Shown here in pieces: positions 63,347 to 64,000 of a DNA stretch of 64,000 bases. Position numbers and translations under genes: made by a program. Each line of letters begins with the position of its first letter. The first letter of the stretch is position 1. The notes beneath the pieces are model-generated. The model did no database searches, was not told where the DNA came from, and was given only the letters and a program-made list of their open reading frames with translations. The DNA is from Inia geoffrensis (lineage: Eukaryota; Chordata; Mammalia; Artiodactyla; Iniidae), in contig CM070904.1 of the NCBI GenBank assembly GCA_036417435.1, positions 44,895,908-44,959,907 of the forward strand. The letters are read 5' to 3'.

Positions 63347-64000
63347 TGAAAAGAAATATCTGTTGTCTTTGCACAGTTACTTTTGTTTAAAATGTGATTC
63401 CTGAAACTACAGAGGCCGTCTTAAAACTGTAAGAAGTAAAACCTGAGAAACAAGCCATGAATAAATCCTGAAACCACACTGCTTTCAGAATCATGATACT
63501 GAGAAATGACAAATACCCTACTGTATAACAGAGTTTTGTGTATCCTGTAACTTGCAGCTGAAAGCGATGTTAAATGATATTCACAGACAACAAAGAAATT
63601 CACTAAGCAATGGAGACTAACTAAATGGAGATTTATGAACTATTTGTATCATTGAGATGTAATCAGCACATGAATAGCTCACGAACATGTAAATACATTT
63701 TTAGTACTACTAATGAAAGCAATGGGTAGAAAATATTATCCCAGCTGAACAAGAGAATGAAGAACTCTTTCTAATAGTACACACTACAATAGTACCCATT
63801 ACAATTCCCATATGTAAAACTCAAAGAAAAGTCCCAAGTCATTCTTTGTCAAGTACAAAATGTATGCCTGCTGAAGAAAACCAATCCTCTTCTAGAAAAG
63901 TTCTTCAAAGCCACAATTATACCGAGTACTTCACTGATTTTTTTCCTTTCAGAGTGTATCATTTTATACTCTTCAATGGGGTATCAACTCATTTTCAGAA
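63347..64000. other. No feature recognised
   Basis: Unique-looking AT-rich sequence to the window end. Confidence 0.45.

Noticed and set aside
63141..63404. Arg/Ala-rich plus-strand frames
   Set aside because: Antisense of the CHR SINE; equivalent frames occur opposite other copies of the same SINE.

Overview
This window reads as intergenic or deep-intronic DNA of a mammal, most likely a cetacean. The strongest clue is six tRNA-derived SINEs of the CHR family (opening 'cttccctggtggcgcag', with a pol III B-box-like 'ggttcg' core), known from whales, hippos and ruminants; five have the long body usual in whales. The L1 elements have the 5'UTR and 3'UTR types of cetartiodactyl L1. No BovB, Alu or B1 sequence was seen. 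The sequence is AT-rich, and MIR, L2, MER2, MER5A and MaLR fossils fill the older background. I found no protein-coding gene, exon with credible splice sites, functional tRNA/rRNA, CpG island or CRISPR-like array. Every long open frame sits in a repeat on one strand or the other, or lacks support.

Layout. 1-6.9 kb: unique AT-rich DNA with MIR/L2 fossils and a short CHR SINE. 6.95-12.24 kb: L1-A (+), lacking most of its 5'UTR but spanning both ORFs, split by a CHR SINE at 9375. 12.3-21.8 kb: background with two CHR SINEs, a MER2 with exact TA flanks, MIR/L2 copies and an ERVL-type LTR. 21.86-28.98 kb: L1-B (-), a full-length L1 of about 7.1 kb with its whole 5'UTR. 29.67-34.35 kb: L1-C (+), interrupted by a later L1-D (+). 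34.4-43.2 kb: a MaLR LTR, MER5A, a CHR SINE, an LTR-like fossil and unique stretches. 43.2-44.8 kb: L1-E, inverted internally. 44.9-52.2 kb: L2/MIR/MER5A background. 52.2-53.2 kb: a hAT DNA transposon holding an L1 piece (L1-F), followed directly by an L1 3' end (L1-G). 53.66-57.33 kb: L1-H (+), with a long CHR-type SINE inside. 58.29-58.66 kb: L1-I, a short L1 with 5' inversion. 58.8-64 kb: older fossils, unique DNA and a minus-strand CHR SINE.

No set of genes works together here. What ties the features together is L1 activity: L1 proteins inserted the L1 copies and, in trans, the CHR SINEs. That leaves A-tails, target-site duplications (TSDs), 5' truncations, 5' inversions and nesting, from which a relative order of events can be read. 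All L1 ORFs seen are broken by stops and frameshifts. No previously undescribed system could be supported; the most informative observations are the structures and nesting of the retrotransposons.
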